From Roseateles asaccharophilus (lineage in GTDB: Bacteria; Pseudomonadota; Gammaproteobacteria; Burkholderiales; Burkholderiaceae_C), in the NCBI RefSeq assembly GCF_004362405.1, contig NZ_SNXE01000004.1, positions 223,964 through 287,963 on the forward strand: 64,000 nucleotides of DNA, written 5' to 3'. The notes beneath the pieces were generated by a model. The model was given only the letters and a program-made list of their open reading frames with translations, made no database searches and was not told where the DNA came from. A program made the translations under genes and the position numbers. This document shows, in pieces, positions 40,793 to 51,442 of the stretch (position 1 is its first letter; each line of letters starts with the position of its first letter).

Positions 40793-41311
40793 TTATTGTC
40801 CTAGGGCCTCGAGGCGGCGATCGATGTCGGCGCGAAAGCGCGCGATGAACATCAGGGCTCTCACCTGTTCGGCCGCGGCGGGGGCATCGCCCGCCTCATC
40901 CAGCAGACGCTGGGTCTGGTCCAGCAGCTCTCGCTCGCGCGCGGCCACCTCGTCGTCAAGGGCCTGCACGGCCGCGGCATCGGCGGCCTCGTCCAGGGCT
41001 TCACGCCAGGCCATCTGCTCCATCAGGAAGCTGGCCGGCATGCGGGTATTGCTTTCCACCTGCAGGGCGGCGCCGCGCAGCTCGCACAGATACGCGGCGC
41101 GCTTGAGCGGATCGCGCAGGCGCTGGTGCGCCTCGTTCACGCGCAGGGCCCATTGCATGGCCAGGCGCTGGGCCGCCGCACCCTGGGCAGCGAACTTGTC
41201 CGGGTGGACCTGGGCCTGCAAGGCCTTCCAGCGCGACTCGATCTCGGCACGGTCCTGGGCCTGGCGCTGGGTCAGGCCGAAGAGGCTGAAATCGTCGTCG
41301 TCGAGTTTCAT
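40793..41311 (-). CDS. hscB: Fe-S assembly co-chaperone HscB (J-domain)
   Basis: 172 residues. The J-domain carries the HPD motif ([11 protein letters not shown]) near residue 36, and a C-terminal helical domain that binds IscU (residues about 95-170). It delivers IscU to HscA and stimulates its ATPase. A terminator-like hairpin lies upstream between iscA and this start, so expression may be set lower than iscRSUA. Confidence 0.95.
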   Translation of the reverse strand: MKLDDDDFSLFGLTQRQAQDRAEIESRWKALQAQVHPDKFAAQGAAAQRLAMQWALRVNEAHQRLRDPLKRAAYLCELRGAALQVESNTRMPASFLMEQMAWREALDEAADAAAVQALDDEVAARERELLDQTQRLLDEAGDAPAAAEQVRALMFIARFRADIDRRLEALGQ

Positions 41312-41334
41312 GGCGGCAGGCTGGGAAACACTAT

Positions 41335-41362
41335 GAAAAAGGCGCGGCCCCGAGCCGCGCCT
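41335..41362 (-). terminator. terminator-like hairpin between iscA and hscB
   Basis: On the minus strand a 9-bp GC-rich stem (AGGCGCGGC pairing with GCCGCGCCT, with a five-base loop) is followed by a short T-run. It lies 26 bases after the iscA stop and 24 bases before the hscB start, so it should attenuate rather than block downstream transcription. Confidence 0.7.
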
Positions 41363-41387
41363 GGATCCGAAAAGGCGGCGCCGGACT

Positions 41388-41711
41388 TTACACGCGGAAG
41401 GATTCGCCGCAACCGCAGCGATCCTTCTCGCGCGGGTTGCGGAACTTGAAGCCCTCGTTGAGGCCTTCGCGCACGAAGTCCAGCTCGGTGCCGTCCAGAT
41501 AGGGCAGGCTCTTGAGATCGATCAGGATCTTGACGCCATGGCCCTCGAACACCACGTCCTCGGGCGCCACCTCGTCGGCGTACTCCAGCTTGTAGGCCAG
41601 GCCCGAGCAGCCGGTGGTCTTCACACCCAGGCGCACGCCGACACCGCGGCCACGCTTGGAGATGTAGCGCGTCACATGGCGTGCCGCGGCTTCGGTCAGG
41701 GTGACGGACAT
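41388..41711 (-). CDS. iscA: iron-sulfur cluster assembly protein IscA
   Basis: 107 residues of the A-type carrier family. The three conserved cysteines are in [11 protein letters not shown] and in CGCGESF near the C-terminus. It carries iron or clusters to target proteins. It lies 12 bases downstream of iscU and is followed by the hairpin. Confidence 0.96.
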   Translation of the reverse strand: MSVTLTEAAARHVTRYISKRGRGVGVRLGVKTTGCSGLAYKLEYADEVAPEDVVFEGHGVKILIDLKSLPYLDGTELDFVREGLNEGFKFRNPREKDRCGCGESFRV

Positions 41712-41723
41712 CGCGCTCAGTCC

Positions 41724-42131
41724 TTAATGGGCGGCGGCGTCGGCGGCCTGGCCGTGCTTGGCGCGGTAGTCGTCCACGGCGGCCTTGATCGCGTCCTCGG
41801 CCAGGATGGAGCAATGGATCTTCACCGGCGGCAGAGCCAGCTCTTCGGCGATCTGGGTGTTCTTGATGGCCAGGGCCTGGTCCAGGCTCTTGCCCTTGAC
41901 CCACTCGGTCACCAGCGAGCTGGAGGCGATGGCCGAGCCGCAGCCATAGGTCTTGAACTTGGCGTCCTCGATCAGGCCGGTGGCCGGATTCACCTTGATC
42001 TGCAGCTTCATCACATCACCGCAGGCGGGCGCGCCCACCATGCCGGTGCCCACGGTATCGTCGCCCTTCTCGAAAGCGCCAACATTGCGGGGATTCTCGT
42101 AGTGGTCAACCACCTTGTCGCTGTATGCCAT
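41724..42131 (-). CDS. iscU: iron-sulfur cluster scaffold IscU
   Basis: 135 residues. The three ligand cysteines are in GAPACGDVMKLQI, KTYGCGSAIASSS and the ALPPVKIHCSILAEDAI segment, and the LPPVK motif is the HscA-binding site. It receives sulfur from IscS. It lies 36 bases after iscS. Confidence 0.98.
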   Translation of the reverse strand: MAYSDKVVDHYENPRNVGAFEKGDDTVGTGMVGAPACGDVMKLQIKVNPATGLIEDAKFKTYGCGSAIASSSLVTEWVKGKSLDQALAIKNTQIAEELALPPVKIHCSILAEDAIKAAVDDYRAKHGQAADAAAH

Positions 42132-42167
42132 GGTCTTACTCCAACGTGTCTTGTGTGAGGCCGCCGC

Positions 42168-43388
42168 TCAGTGCGCGGTCCATTGAATGGTGGAAAGGTC
42201 GATGCCGTCCTTGTACATGTCCCACAGCGGCGAGAGCTCGCGCAGCTTGGCGACACGGTCCTTGAGCACTGTCACCGCGTAGTCGATCTCTTCCTCGGTG
42301 GTGAAGCGACCGATGGTCATGCGCAGGGAGCTGTGGGCCAGCTCGTCGCTGCGGCCCAGGGCGCGCAGCACATAGCTGGGCTCCAGACTGGCCGAGGTGC
42401 AGGCCGAGCCCGAGGACACGGCGATGCCCTTCACACCCATGATCAAGGACTCGCCCTCGACATAGTTGAAGGACATGTTCAGGTTGTGCGGCACCCGCTG
42501 CTTCAGGTCGCCGTTGACAAAGACCTGCTCGATGCCCGACAGCCCGTCCAACAAGCGCTGGTGCAGGGCGCGGATGCGCGGCAGCTCGCTGGCCATCTCT
42601 TCCTTGGCGATGCGGAAGGCCTCGCCCATGCCCACGATCTGGTGCGTGGCCAGGGTGCCGGAGCGCATGCCGCGCTCATGGCCGCCACCGTGCATCTGGG
42701 CTTCCAGGCGCACACGCGGCTTGCGGCGCACGAAGAGCGCGCCGATGCCCTTGGGGCCATAGGTCTTGTGGGAAGCCAGGCTCATCAGGTCGATGGGCAG
42801 CTGGGCCATGTCGATCTCGATCTTGCCAGTGGCCTGGGCGCCGTCCACGTGGAAGATGATGCCCTTCTCGCGGCAGATCGTGCCGATGGCCGTCACATCC
42901 TGGATCACGCCGATCTCGTTGTTCACGAAGAGCACCGAAACCAGGATGGTGTCGGGGCGCAGCGCGGCCTGGAAGGCGGCCAGATCAATCAGGCCGTTCT
43001 CCTGCACGTCGAGGTAGCTCACCTCGAAGCCCTGGCGCTCCAGCTCACGGCAGGTATCCAGCGTGGCCTTGTGCTCGGTCTTGAGGGTGATGATGTGCTT
43101 GCCGCGGCTCTTGTAGAACTGCGCGGCGCCCTTGAGAGCCAGATTGATGGACTCGGTGGCGCCCGAGGTCCAGACGATCTCGCGGGGGTCGGCATTGATC
43201 AGCTCGGCCACCTGCTCGCGCGCCTTCTCCACGGCCGCCTCGGCTTCCCAGCCCCAGGCATGGCTGCGCGAGGCCGGATTGCCGAAATGCTCGCGCAGCC
43301 ATGGGATCATGGCGTCGACCACACGGGGGTCGACCGGCGTGGTCGCGCCATAGTCCAGGTAGATGGGGAAGTGAGGCGTCATGTCCAT
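42168..43388 (-). CDS. iscS: cysteine desulfurase IscS
   Basis: 406 residues. The PLP lysine is in [15 protein letters not shown] and the mobile catalytic cysteine in [17 protein letters not shown]. It supplies sulfur to IscU and tRNA thiolation enzymes. The start is taken at 43388 (MDMTPHFP); an ATG two codons later is equally possible. It follows iscR after 54 bases. Confidence 0.97.
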   Translation of the reverse strand: MDMTPHFPIYLDYGATTPVDPRVVDAMIPWLREHFGNPASRSHAWGWEAEAAVEKAREQVAELINADPREIVWTSGATESINLALKGAAQFYKSRGKHIITLKTEHKATLDTCRELERQGFEVSYLDVQENGLIDLAAFQAALRPDTILVSVLFVNNEIGVIQDVTAIGTICREKGIIFHVDGAQATGKIEIDMAQLPIDLMSLASHKTYGPKGIGALFVRRKPRVRLEAQMHGGGHERGMRSGTLATHQIVGMGEAFRIAKEEMASELPRIRALHQRLLDGLSGIEQVFVNGDLKQRVPHNLNMSFNYVEGESLIMGVKGIAVSSGSACTSASLEPSYVLRALGRSDELAHSSLRMTIGRFTTEEEIDYAVTVLKDRVAKLRELSPLWDMYKDGIDLSTIQWTAH

Positions 43389-43442
43389 GTTGTCTAGCTT
43401 CTTGACTTCGTCTTGTGCGTCTTGCGGGGCGGGCCGCCGTGC

Positions 43443-43976
43443 TTACTTGCTCAGCGCATTGCCCAGGGCGAACACCGAGTTCGGTGCCGTGATACGGATG
43501 GGCTTGACCACGGGCACGGTGGAGATGGCACGCTTGATGGGCGCCTCCTCGATGGTCACACCCTTGGCCAGCTGGTCTTCCACCAGCTTGCGCAGGGACA
43601 CCGAGTCCAGGTACTCGATCATCTTGGCGTTCAGGCTGGTCCAGAGCTCGTGCGTGATGCAGCGCCCGGTGTCCTCGCCCATGCAGTTTTCCTTGCCGCC
43701 GCAGCCGGTGGCATCGATGGGCTCGTCGACGGCCACGATGATGTCGGCCACCGTGATGTCCTCGCTCTTGCGACCCAGGGAATAGCCGCCGCCGGGGCCG
43801 CGCGTGCTTTCCACCAGCTCATGGCGGCGCAGCTTGCCAAACAGCTGCTCCAGATAGGACAGCGAAATCTGCTGGCGCTGGCTGATGGCCGCCAGCGCCA
43901 CCGGGCCGCTGTTTTCACGCAGGGCCAAATCGATCATCGCGGTGACGGCAAAACGACCTTTGGTGGTGAGACGCAT
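43443..43976 (-). CDS. iscR: Fe-S cluster-sensing regulator IscR (Rrf2 family)
   Basis: 177 residues. The winged HTH starts MRLTTKGRFAVTAMIDLAL and the cluster-binding cysteines lie in CGGKENCMGEDTGRC with the following THELW histidine. With a [2Fe-2S] cluster it represses the isc operon. The ATG at 43976 is the standard start. A candidate IscR box lies upstream (44092-44116). Confidence 0.97.
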   Translation of the reverse strand: MRLTTKGRFAVTAMIDLALRENSGPVALAAISQRQQISLSYLEQLFGKLRRHELVESTRGPGGGYSLGRKSEDITVADIIVAVDEPIDATGCGGKENCMGEDTGRCITHELWTSLNAKMIEYLDSVSLRKLVEDQLAKGVTIEEAPIKRAISTVPVVKPIRITAPNSVFALGNALSK

Positions 43977-44091
43977 CTGACTTCTCCTTCGATCCGTACG
44001 GACCAGCGGCCTCGGCAACTGCAGGAAGTAACTCCAGCAAACTGGGCATACAGGGCTAGCCCGAGCGAGGCTCACGGGTTAACCCTTGTGT

Positions 44092-44116
44092 ATGTCCGAG
44101 CATTTTACTCAATTAT
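44092..44116. promoter_or_regulatory. candidate IscR type 1 box upstream of iscR
   Basis: A 25-base stretch that matches about 19 of 25 positions of the E. coli type 1 IscR consensus. The inner half-site pair is GAG/CTC rather than GAC/GTC, but the change is symmetric. It lies 116 bases before the iscR start, where self-repression by holo-IscR would act. Confidence 0.55.
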
Positions 44117-44218
44117 CGCCAAGCTTGCTGGTCAGCCCTCCCGGGCGGACCGCCAAGTCCCTGCCAAGCCTACGGAAATTGGGGCGAGAGCCCCCTCCAA
44201 CAAGGGTCCCGAGCGGGA

Positions 44219-46363
44219 TCAGGCTCGCTTGGCCGGTGGCGCCGACTTGGCCGCGGCGGCCGACTGCAGTGGCAGCACATTGTCGTGCACCGCGGCGCCA
44301 AAGACCTGCTCGCGCAGCTGGGCCAGCTGGTCGCGCAGGCGCGCGGCCTTCTCGAACTCCAGATTGCGGGCGTGCTCCAGCATCTGCTTTTCCAGCTGGG
44401 CAATGCGCTTGCCGAGGTCCTTCTCCGAGAGGCTTTCGACCTCGGCCGCCTGGATCAGCTTCTGGTCGTCGCGGCCCGGCTTGTCGGAGTAGACCCCCTC
44501 GATCAGCTCCTTGATGCGCTTGTTCAGGGCGCGCGGCACGATGCCATTGGCCTCGTTGAAGGCAATCTGCTTGGCGCGACGGCGCTCGGTCTCGTCGATG
44601 GCGCGGCGCATGGAATCGGTGATGCGGTCGGCGTAAAGAATGGCCTTGCCGTTCAGATTGCGCGCCGCCCGGCCTATGGTCTGGATCAGGCTGCGCTCGG
44701 CACGCAGAAAACCTTCCTTGTCGGCATCGAGGATGGCCACGAGCGAGACCTCGGGGATGTCCAGACCCTCGCGCAGTAAATTGATGCCCACCAGCACATC
44801 GAAGGTGCCCAGGCGCAAATCGCGCAGGATCTCCACCCGCTCCACCGTGTCCACATCGGAGTGCAGATAGCGCACCTTGACGCCGTTGTCGCTCAGATAG
44901 TCGGTGAGCTGCTCGGCCATGCGCTTGGTCAGGGTGGTGATCAGCACCCGCTCATTGGCCTCCACCCGCAGGCGGATCTCCTGCAGCACATCGTCCACCT
45001 GATGGGTGGCCGGGCGCACTTCCACGATCGGATCCACCAGGCCCGTGGGCCGCACCACCTGCTCGACCACCTGGCCGGCATTGTCCTTCTCGTACTGGGC
45101 CGGCGTGGCCGAGACGAAGATGGCCTGGCGCATCTTGCGCTCGAACTCGGCGAACTTCAGCGGCCGGTTGTCCAGGGCCGAGGGCAGGCGAAAGCCATAC
45201 TCCACCAGGGTGGTCTTGCGCGCCCGGTCGCCGTTGTACATGCCACCGAACTGGCCGATCAGCACATGGCTCTCGTCCAGAAACATCAGGGCGTCGGAGG
45301 GCAGATAGTCCACCAGGGTGGGCGGCGGCTCGCCCGGTGCGGCGCCCGAGAGGTGCCGGGTGTAGTTCTCAATGCCCTTGCAGTGACCCACCTCCTGCAG
45401 CATCTCCAGATCGAATCGCGTGCGCTGCTCCAGCCGCTGGGCCTCCACCAGCTTGCCCTCGGCCACGAACTGGGCCACGCGCTCGCGCAGCTCGGTCTTG
45501 ATGCCCTCCAGCGCCTCCAGCACCTTCTCGCGCGGCGTCACATAGTGGCTGCTTGGATAGACCGTGAAGCGCGGGATCTTCTGGCGAATCTGGCCGGTGA
45601 GCGGGTCGAAGAGCGAGAGTCCGTCGATCTCGTCATCGAAGAGCTCGATGCGCAGGGCCAGCTCGGAATGCTCGGCCGGGAAGACGTCAATGGTGTCGCC
45701 GCGCACGCGGAAGTGTCCACGGCTGAACTCCATCTCGTTGCGCGCGTACTGCATGCGGATCAGCTGGGCAATCACATCGCGCTGGCCCAGCTTGTCGCCC
45801 ACGCGCAGGGTCATCACCATCTGGTGGTAGTCGCTGGGGTTGCCGATACCGTAGATGGCCGAGACCGAGGCCACGATCACCACATCACGGCGCTCCAGCA
45901 GGCTCTTGGTGCAGGACAGGCGCAGCTGCTCGATCTGTTCATTGATCGCACTGTCCTTCTCGATGAAAAGGTCCCGCTGCGGCACATAGGCCTCGGGCTG
46001 GTAGTAGTCGTAGTAGCTGACGAAGTACTCCACGGCATTGCGCGGGAAGAACTCGCGGAACTCGCTGTAGAGCTGGGCCGCCAGGGTCTTGTTGGGCGCG
46101 AAGATGATGGCCGGCCGGCCCAGACGGGCGATCACATTGGCCATGGTGAAGGTCTTGCCCGAGCCGGTCACGCCCAGCAGGGTCTGGTAGCTCAGGCCGT
46201 CGTTCACGCCCTCGCAGAGCTGGGCGATGGCCGTGGGCTGATCTCCACCCGGCGGAAAGGGCTGAAAGAGCTGGAACGGCGAGCCTTCGAAATTGACGAA
46301 CTCGCCCTTCGGCGGCTCGCTGTCAGCCACTGCGGCGGATGGGGCGTTAGGTGCTTCTTGCAT
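44219..46363 (-). CDS. uvrB: excinuclease ABC subunit UvrB
   Basis: 714 residues. Walker A is [10 protein letters not shown], the damage-probing beta-hairpin is [12 protein letters not shown], the DEAD-type Walker B is FLDESH, and the C-terminal UVR domain binds UvrC. It loads on damaged DNA with UvrA for nucleotide-excision repair. The start at 46363 (MQEAPNAPS) gives an N-terminal extension of about 20 residues before the conserved [11 protein letters not shown] segment. Divergent from the aminotransferase. Confidence 0.97.
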   Translation of the reverse strand: MQEAPNAPSAAVADSEPPKGEFVNFEGSPFQLFQPFPPGGDQPTAIAQLCEGVNDGLSYQTLLGVTGSGKTFTMANVIARLGRPAIIFAPNKTLAAQLYSEFREFFPRNAVEYFVSYYDYYQPEAYVPQRDLFIEKDSAINEQIEQLRLSCTKSLLERRDVVIVASVSAIYGIGNPSDYHQMVMTLRVGDKLGQRDVIAQLIRMQYARNEMEFSRGHFRVRGDTIDVFPAEHSELALRIELFDDEIDGLSLFDPLTGQIRQKIPRFTVYPSSHYVTPREKVLEALEGIKTELRERVAQFVAEGKLVEAQRLEQRTRFDLEMLQEVGHCKGIENYTRHLSGAAPGEPPPTLVDYLPSDALMFLDESHVLIGQFGGMYNGDRARKTTLVEYGFRLPSALDNRPLKFAEFERKMRQAIFVSATPAQYEKDNAGQVVEQVVRPTGLVDPIVEVRPATHQVDDVLQEIRLRVEANERVLITTLTKRMAEQLTDYLSDNGVKVRYLHSDVDTVERVEILRDLRLGTFDVLVGINLLREGLDIPEVSLVAILDADKEGFLRAERSLIQTIGRAARNLNGKAILYADRITDSMRRAIDETERRRAKQIAFNEANGIVPRALNKRIKELIEGVYSDKPGRDDQKLIQAAEVESLSEKDLGKRIAQLEKQMLEHARNLEFEKAARLRDQLAQLREQVFGAAVHDNVLPLQSAAAAKSAPPAKRA

Positions 46364-46509
46364 GGGGCGATCCCTGGGATGTCGCGCCGGCCCGCCTAGA
46401 ATCGGCGGCTCGCGCAACCCGACAGGGTAGCGCAGGCGTGCATCGCCTGCTGCCTGTGCAGCCACCCCACCCTCCTCTTTACTGCCATCGTCTTGTCAGG
46501 AACGCTCCC

Positions 46510-47712
46510 ATGACCCTGTTTGCCGCCGTCGAAATGGCCCCCCGCGACCCCATCCTGGGCCTCAACGAGCAATTCAACGCCGACACCAACCCCGCCAAGG
46601 TCAATCTGGGCGTCGGCGTCTACTACGACGAGAACGGCAAACTGCCCCTGCTGAAGTGCGTGGCCCAGGCCGAAGCCCAGATGCAGGCCGATCCCAAGGC
46701 CCGCGGCTACCTGCCTATCGACGGCATCGCCGCCTATGACAAGGCGGTGCAGGAGCTGGTCTTTGGCGCCGGCAGCGCCGTGCTGGCCGCCAAGCGCGTG
46801 GCCACGGTGCAGGCCCTGGGCGGCACCGGCGGCCTGAAGATCGGCGCCGACTTCCTCAAGCGCCTGAACCCGGCCGCCAAGGTGCTGATCTCCGACCCGA
46901 GCTGGGAGAACCACCGCGCCCTGTTCAACAATGCTGGCTTCACGGTCGAAACCTACCCCTACTACGACGCCGCCGCCCGCGGCATCAACTTCGAGGGCAT
47001 GCTGGCCGCGCTGAACGCCGCCGCCGCCGGCACCGTGGTCGTGCTGCACGCCTGCTGCCACAACCCCACCGGCTATGACCTCACGCCGGCCCAGTGGGCC
47101 CAGGTGGTGGACACCGTCAAGGCGCGTGGTCTGGTGGCCTTCCTGGACATGGCCTACCAGGGCTTTGGCGAGGGCATTGCCGAAGACGGCGCCGTGATCC
47201 AGCAGTTCCTGGCCAGTGGCCTGGACTTCTTCGTCTCCACCAGCTTCTCCAAGAGCTTCTCCCTCTATGGCGAGCGCGTGGGCGCCCTCTCGGTGGTCTG
47301 CGCCACGGCCGAGGAAACGACCAAGGTGCTGAGCCAGCTCAAGATCGTCATCCGCACCAACTACTCCAATCCGCCCACCCATGGCGCCCAGGTCGTGGCC
47401 ACCGTGCTGTCCACCCCGGCCCTGCGCCAGCTCTGGGAGGATGAGCTGGCCGGCATGCGTCTGCGCATCCGCGCCATGCGCGAGGCCCTGGTCAAGGCCC
47501 TGCAGGCCGCTGGCGTGACCCAGGATCTGAGCTTCGTGACCCGTCAGAAGGGCATGTTCAGCTACTCGGGTCTCTCCGCCGCCCAGATGCAGCGCCTGCG
47601 CAGCGAATTCGGCGTCTACGGCGTGGACTCGGGCCGCATCTGCGTGGCCGCGCTGAATGAAAAGAACCTGCCGGCTGTCGCCCAGGCGATGGCGGCCGTT
47701 CTCAAGAGCTGA
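46510..47712 (+). CDS. aromatic amino acid / aspartate aminotransferase (class I)
   Basis: 400 residues of the AspC/TyrB family. The PLP lysine is in STSFSKSFSLYGERVG, with substrate-binding NPTGYD and the RICVAALNEKNLP end. It transfers amino groups between aromatic or acidic amino acids and 2-oxoglutarate. TyrB-like specificity is likely but cannot be separated from AspC by eye. The ATG at 46510 is 146 bases from the divergent uvrB start. Confidence 0.93.
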   Translation: MTLFAAVEMAPRDPILGLNEQFNADTNPAKVNLGVGVYYDENGKLPLLKCVAQAEAQMQADPKARGYLPIDGIAAYDKAVQELVFGAGSAVLAAKRVATVQALGGTGGLKIGADFLKRLNPAAKVLISDPSWENHRALFNNAGFTVETYPYYDAAARGINFEGMLAALNAAAAGTVVVLHACCHNPTGYDLTPAQWAQVVDTVKARGLVAFLDMAYQGFGEGIAEDGAVIQQFLASGLDFFVSTSFSKSFSLYGERVGALSVVCATAEETTKVLSQLKIVIRTNYSNPPTHGAQVVATVLSTPALRQLWEDELAGMRLRIRAMREALVKALQAAGVTQDLSFVTRQKGMFSYSGLSAAQMQRLRSEFGVYGVDSGRICVAALNEKNLPAVAQAMAAVLKS

Positions 47713-47769
47713 GAGCCTGGGCGGGGCGCGCATTTCTGCCGGCTTTGGCTACTTGCCAGTCTGGTGTAG

Positions 47770-47784
47770 TGTTGCACCGCAACA
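47770..47784. promoter_or_regulatory. candidate PhaR operator before phaZ
   Basis: TGTTGCACCGCAACA is a 15-base dyad with perfect six-base arms and a three-base centre, of the TGC-GCA type described for PhaR, the PHB-responsive repressor. It lies 79 bases before the phaZ start. No phaR gene is in this window. Confidence 0.55.
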
Positions 47785-47863
47785 TTTCTGGCACCATTGC
47801 CGGGTTGCGTGGCCCCGCCCGCAATCCGGATCACGGCCCCCAGCCCCATAGCGAGGACATCTC

Positions 47864-49162
47864 ATGCTGTATCAGCTCTACGAAACCCAGCGAGCCCTGC
47901 TGAGCCCCTTTGCGGAGTTCGCCAGCGCTTCGGCCAAGCTCTACAGCCACCCGCTCTCGCCCTTCACCCACCTGCCCCTGTCGCAGCGGGTGTCGGCGGG
48001 CTTGGACCTGATGCACCGCCTGGCCAAGGAGTATGAGAAGCCGGCCTTCAACATCCACAGCGTCGAGGTCGACGGCGTGGACGTGGCGGTGCAAGAGCTG
48101 GTGCCGCTGGAAAAGCCCTTCTGCCGCCTGCTGCGCTTCAAGCGCTTCAGCGACGATCAGGCCGTGCTGGCCAAGATGAAGGACCAGCCCACGGTGCTGG
48201 TGGTGGCGCCACTCTCGGGCCACCACAGCACCCTGCTGCGCGACACCGTGCGCCAGCTGCTCAAGGAGCACAAGGTCTTCATCACGGACTGGACCGATGC
48301 CCGCTTCGTCCCGCTGGAGGTAGGCCCCTTCCATCTGGATGACTACATCGCCTATGTGCAGGACTTCATCCGCCACATCGGCGCGGCCGACTGCCATGTG
48401 ATCTCGGTCTGCCAGCCCACCGTGCCGGTGCTGGCCGCCATCTCCCTGATGGCCAGCCGGGGCGAGGCCACGCCGCGCTCCATGACCATGATGGGCGGCC
48501 CCATCGACGCCCGTAAGAGCCCCACGGCCGTCAACAACCTGGCCATGAACCGCAGCTTCAGCTGGTTCGAGAACAACGTCATCTACCGCGTGCCACCCAA
48601 CTACCCGGGCGCCGGCCGTGCGGTCTACCCGGGCTTTCTGCAGCACACCGGCTTTGTGGCCATGAACCCGGACCGCCACCTGAGTTCGCACTACGACTAC
48701 TTCCTGGACCTGGTGCGCGGCGACGATGACAGCGCCGAATCCCACCGCCAGTTCTACGACGAGTACAACGCCGTGCTGGACATGCCGGCCGAGTACTACC
48801 TGGACACCATCAAGACCGTGTTCCAGGACTTTGCCCTGGTCAACGGCACCTGGGAGGTGAATGGGGAGCTGGTGCGTCCGCAGGACATCCGCCAGACCGC
48901 CCTGCTCACCGTGGAAGGCGAGCTGGACGACATCTCCGGCGCAGGCCAGACCCGCGCCGCCCACGAGCTCTGCGCCGGCATCCCGCGCGAGCACCAGCGC
49001 CACTACGACGCCATCGGCGCCGGCCACTACGGCATCTTCTCGGGCCGCCGCTGGCGCGAGAAGGTCTATCCCACGGTGCGCGACTTCATCGCCACCTACG
49101 ACCAGCAGCCCCTGAGCGTGGCCGCGGCGCCCAGCCGCGCCCGTCGGACCAAAAAAGCTTGA
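47864..49162 (+). CDS. phaZ: intracellular polyhydroxyalkanoate depolymerase
   Basis: 432 residues, a cytoplasmic PHB depolymerase of the Ralstonia PhaZ1 type. There is no signal peptide. The nucleophile appears to be a cysteine in [12 protein letters not shown] instead of serine, as in that type. The C-terminus carries the [10 protein letters not shown] acid and GAGHYG histidine. It mobilises stored PHB granules. The next gene starts inside its stop codon, so the two are translationally coupled. Confidence 0.95.
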   Translation: MLYQLYETQRALLSPFAEFASASAKLYSHPLSPFTHLPLSQRVSAGLDLMHRLAKEYEKPAFNIHSVEVDGVDVAVQELVPLEKPFCRLLRFKRFSDDQAVLAKMKDQPTVLVVAPLSGHHSTLLRDTVRQLLKEHKVFITDWTDARFVPLEVGPFHLDDYIAYVQDFIRHIGAADCHVISVCQPTVPVLAAISLMASRGEATPRSMTMMGGPIDARKSPTAVNNLAMNRSFSWFENNVIYRVPPNYPGAGRAVYPGFLQHTGFVAMNPDRHLSSHYDYFLDLVRGDDDSAESHRQFYDEYNAVLDMPAEYYLDTIKTVFQDFALVNGTWEVNGELVRPQDIRQTALLTVEGELDDISGAGQTRAAHELCAGIPREHQRHYDAIGAGHYGIFSGRRWREKVYPTVRDFIATYDQQPLSVAAAPSRARRTKKA

Positions 49163-49836
49163 GCACCTCGACCCTCTCCCCCTCCGCCGCCCTGGCCCTG
49201 CGCCTGGCCGCGGCCCTGCCGCAGACCCAGTGCACCCGCTGCGGCTATCCCGACTGCCAGGCCTATGCCGAGGCACTGGCCGCCGGCAAGGCCGAGATCA
49301 ATCAATGCCCGCCCGGCGGGGCCGAGGGCGTGGCGCGTCTGGCCGCCATCACCGGCCGCCCGGTGCTGCCGCTCAACCCCGAACACGGGCTGGAGGCGCC
49401 GCGCCAGCTGGCCGTGATCGACGAAGCCTGGTGCATAGGCTGCACCCTGTGCATCAAGGCCTGCCCCGCCGACTGCATCGTGGGCGCACCCAAGGCCATG
49501 CACCTGATCGTGGCCGCCCAGTGCACCGGCTGCGAGCTCTGTGTGCCGGCCTGCCCGGTGGACTGCATCTCCCTGGTCAATGCCAGCGGCGAGGCCAGCG
49601 GCTGGCAGGCCTGGAGCGCCGCCCAGGCGGCCGAGGCCCTGGATCGCTACCGCTTCCGCGGCGAGCGCCTGGCACGCGAGAAGCGCGAGAACGATGCCCG
49701 CCTGCAGGCCGAAGCCCAGGCCAAGCTGGCCGATCTGCCGGCCGCCAGCCAGATCAGCGATCCGGTGGTCCTGGACCGCAAGCGCGCCATGATCGAGGCC
49801 GCCCTGGCCCGTGCCCGCGCCAAGCGCGCCGAGTGA
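49159..49836 (+). CDS. rsxB: RnfB/RsxB-type ferredoxin, stand-alone
   Basis: 225 residues. An N-terminal Fe-S motif ([16 protein letters not shown] with a distal Cys) is typical of RnfB, followed by two CxxCxxCxxxCP clusters ([12 protein letters not shown] and [12 protein letters not shown]). The TTG start overlaps the phaZ stop by four bases. No other rnf/rsx genes are near. The E. coli rsx operon also ends with nth, so the pairing is ancient, but its electron partner here is unknown. Confidence 0.9.
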   Translation: MSTSTLSPSAALALRLAAALPQTQCTRCGYPDCQAYAEALAAGKAEINQCPPGGAEGVARLAAITGRPVLPLNPEHGLEAPRQLAVIDEAWCIGCTLCIKACPADCIVGAPKAMHLIVAAQCTGCELCVPACPVDCISLVNASGEASGWQAWSAAQAAEALDRYRFRGERLAREKRENDARLQAEAQAKLADLPAASQISDPVVLDRKRAMIEAALARARAKRAE

Positions 49837-49882
49837 GCACGGCGCAGCCCTCATCTCGAGACCCCGGGGCACAATCGCGCCC

Positions 49883-50530
<648 letters not shown>

Positions 50531-50541
50531 GATGGGAAGCC

Positions 50542-50757
50542 ATGCCTAGCATCACCGACCTGCTCGACCGCGTCGAGCGCCTGCTGCTGCGTCATGAGGA
50601 GCTCCAGCGCACCAATGCGCTGCTGCAGGAGCAGTTGCAGGCCGTGGGCCATGAGCGCGATCAGCTGCGCTCGCGCCTGTCGGCGGCCCGCCAGCGCATT
50701 GACGCCCTGCTGGAGCGGCTTCCCGTCGAGAGCGAAACCGCCAGGAACGAGAAGTAG
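50542..50757 (+). CDS. small coiled-coil protein (ZapB-like, TIGR02449 family)
   Basis: 71 residues, almost entirely one heptad-repeat helix (DLLDRVERLLLRHEELQRTN and onward to residue 60). It is next to zapA with an 8-base gap, as small ZapB-like or TIGR02449 proteins commonly are. It probably works with ZapA at the division ring. Function inferred from shape and context. Confidence 0.78.
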   Translation: MPSITDLLDRVERLLLRHEELQRTNALLQEQLQAVGHERDQLRSRLSAARQRIDALLERLPVESETARNEK

Positions 50758-50765
50758 TCATCGAT

Positions 50766-51104
50766 ATGAAGCAAATGGAAGTCACGATCATGGGCCAGAG
50801 CTATCTGCTCGGCTGCCCCGAGGGCGGCGAGGCCCTGCTGTCTCGCGCCGTGGCCCAGGTCGACCGCGAGATGAGCGCGATCCGCGACGCCGGCCGGGTC
50901 AAGGCACGCGAGCGCATCGCGGTCCTGGCCGCGCTGAACCTGGCCTACCAGTTGGCCGAAGGCCCCGCTGCCACCAGCAGCGCCACCGCGGCGCCGGCCG
51001 CTTCGACCAGCCCCAATGGCAATGAAACCCTGCCCTCGCCCGAGCTCGAAGCCCTGATCCGCCGCCTGGACGAGGCCCTGGGCCAGGACGGCCAGCTGCT
51101 CTGA
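50766..51104 (+). CDS. zapA: cell division protein ZapA
   Basis: 112 residues. The N-terminal VTIMGQSYLLGCPEGGE matches ZapA and the central helix ARERIAVLAALNLAYQL is the conserved dimerisation region; a short Ala/Ser/Thr linker precedes a C-terminal helix. It crosslinks FtsZ filaments. It is followed by 6S RNA, a common neighbour. Confidence 0.93.
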   Translation: MKQMEVTIMGQSYLLGCPEGGEALLSRAVAQVDREMSAIRDAGRVKARERIAVLAALNLAYQLAEGPAATSSATAAPAASTSPNGNETLPSPELEALIRRLDEALGQDGQLL

Positions 51105-51167
51105 CGCGCGCCTGCCGCCCGGTGCTGTATCAACGCCAGCGCCGGGGCGGCCGAAGGCATAGAATGG

Positions 51168-51350
51168 CGAGGTCCATCGCGTTCGCGTGAGCTCTATATT
51201 TCCTTGAACCGATGCTCTACGAGCAAGGGCTTGGAAAATGCCCGGCGGGCGTGATCGTCTCGCGTCAGATGAACCCGAAGCCCGGCTGACCTCGCCCACC
51301 TGAATCCCCCTGGGTTCAGGAATGCGGTTCACGGTTCGCGGTGGACACCT
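51168..51350 (+). ncRNA. ssrS: 6S RNA
   Basis: A long rod-like RNA of about 183 bases between zapA and the EVE gene, the usual 6S locus. A 10-bp closing stem pairs 51172-51181 with 51337-51346. Near the 3' end CCTGAATCCCC...GGTTCAGG makes the hairpin that corresponds to CTTGAACCAAGGGTTCAAGG in E. coli 6S. A CATAGAAT -10 ends at 51165. It mimics an open promoter and sequesters sigma-70 polymerase in stationary phase. Ends are approximate. Confidence 0.85.
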
Positions 51351-51442
51351 TATCCCCCAGCGCAAGAAGCACGCATAAGCCTCGGCGGCCGCAGCCCTCG
51401 CCGGTGAATGCCCCGGAGCATCGCAGGCACGGAGACCGCCGC

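Noticed and set aside
44076-44085. GGGTTAACCC palindrome as a definite operator
   Set aside because: Too short to stand alone at this GC content; noted only with the IscR box.
49159-49836. A full Rnf complex at this locus
   Set aside because: Only the RnfB-like gene is present; neighbours are phaZ and nth.
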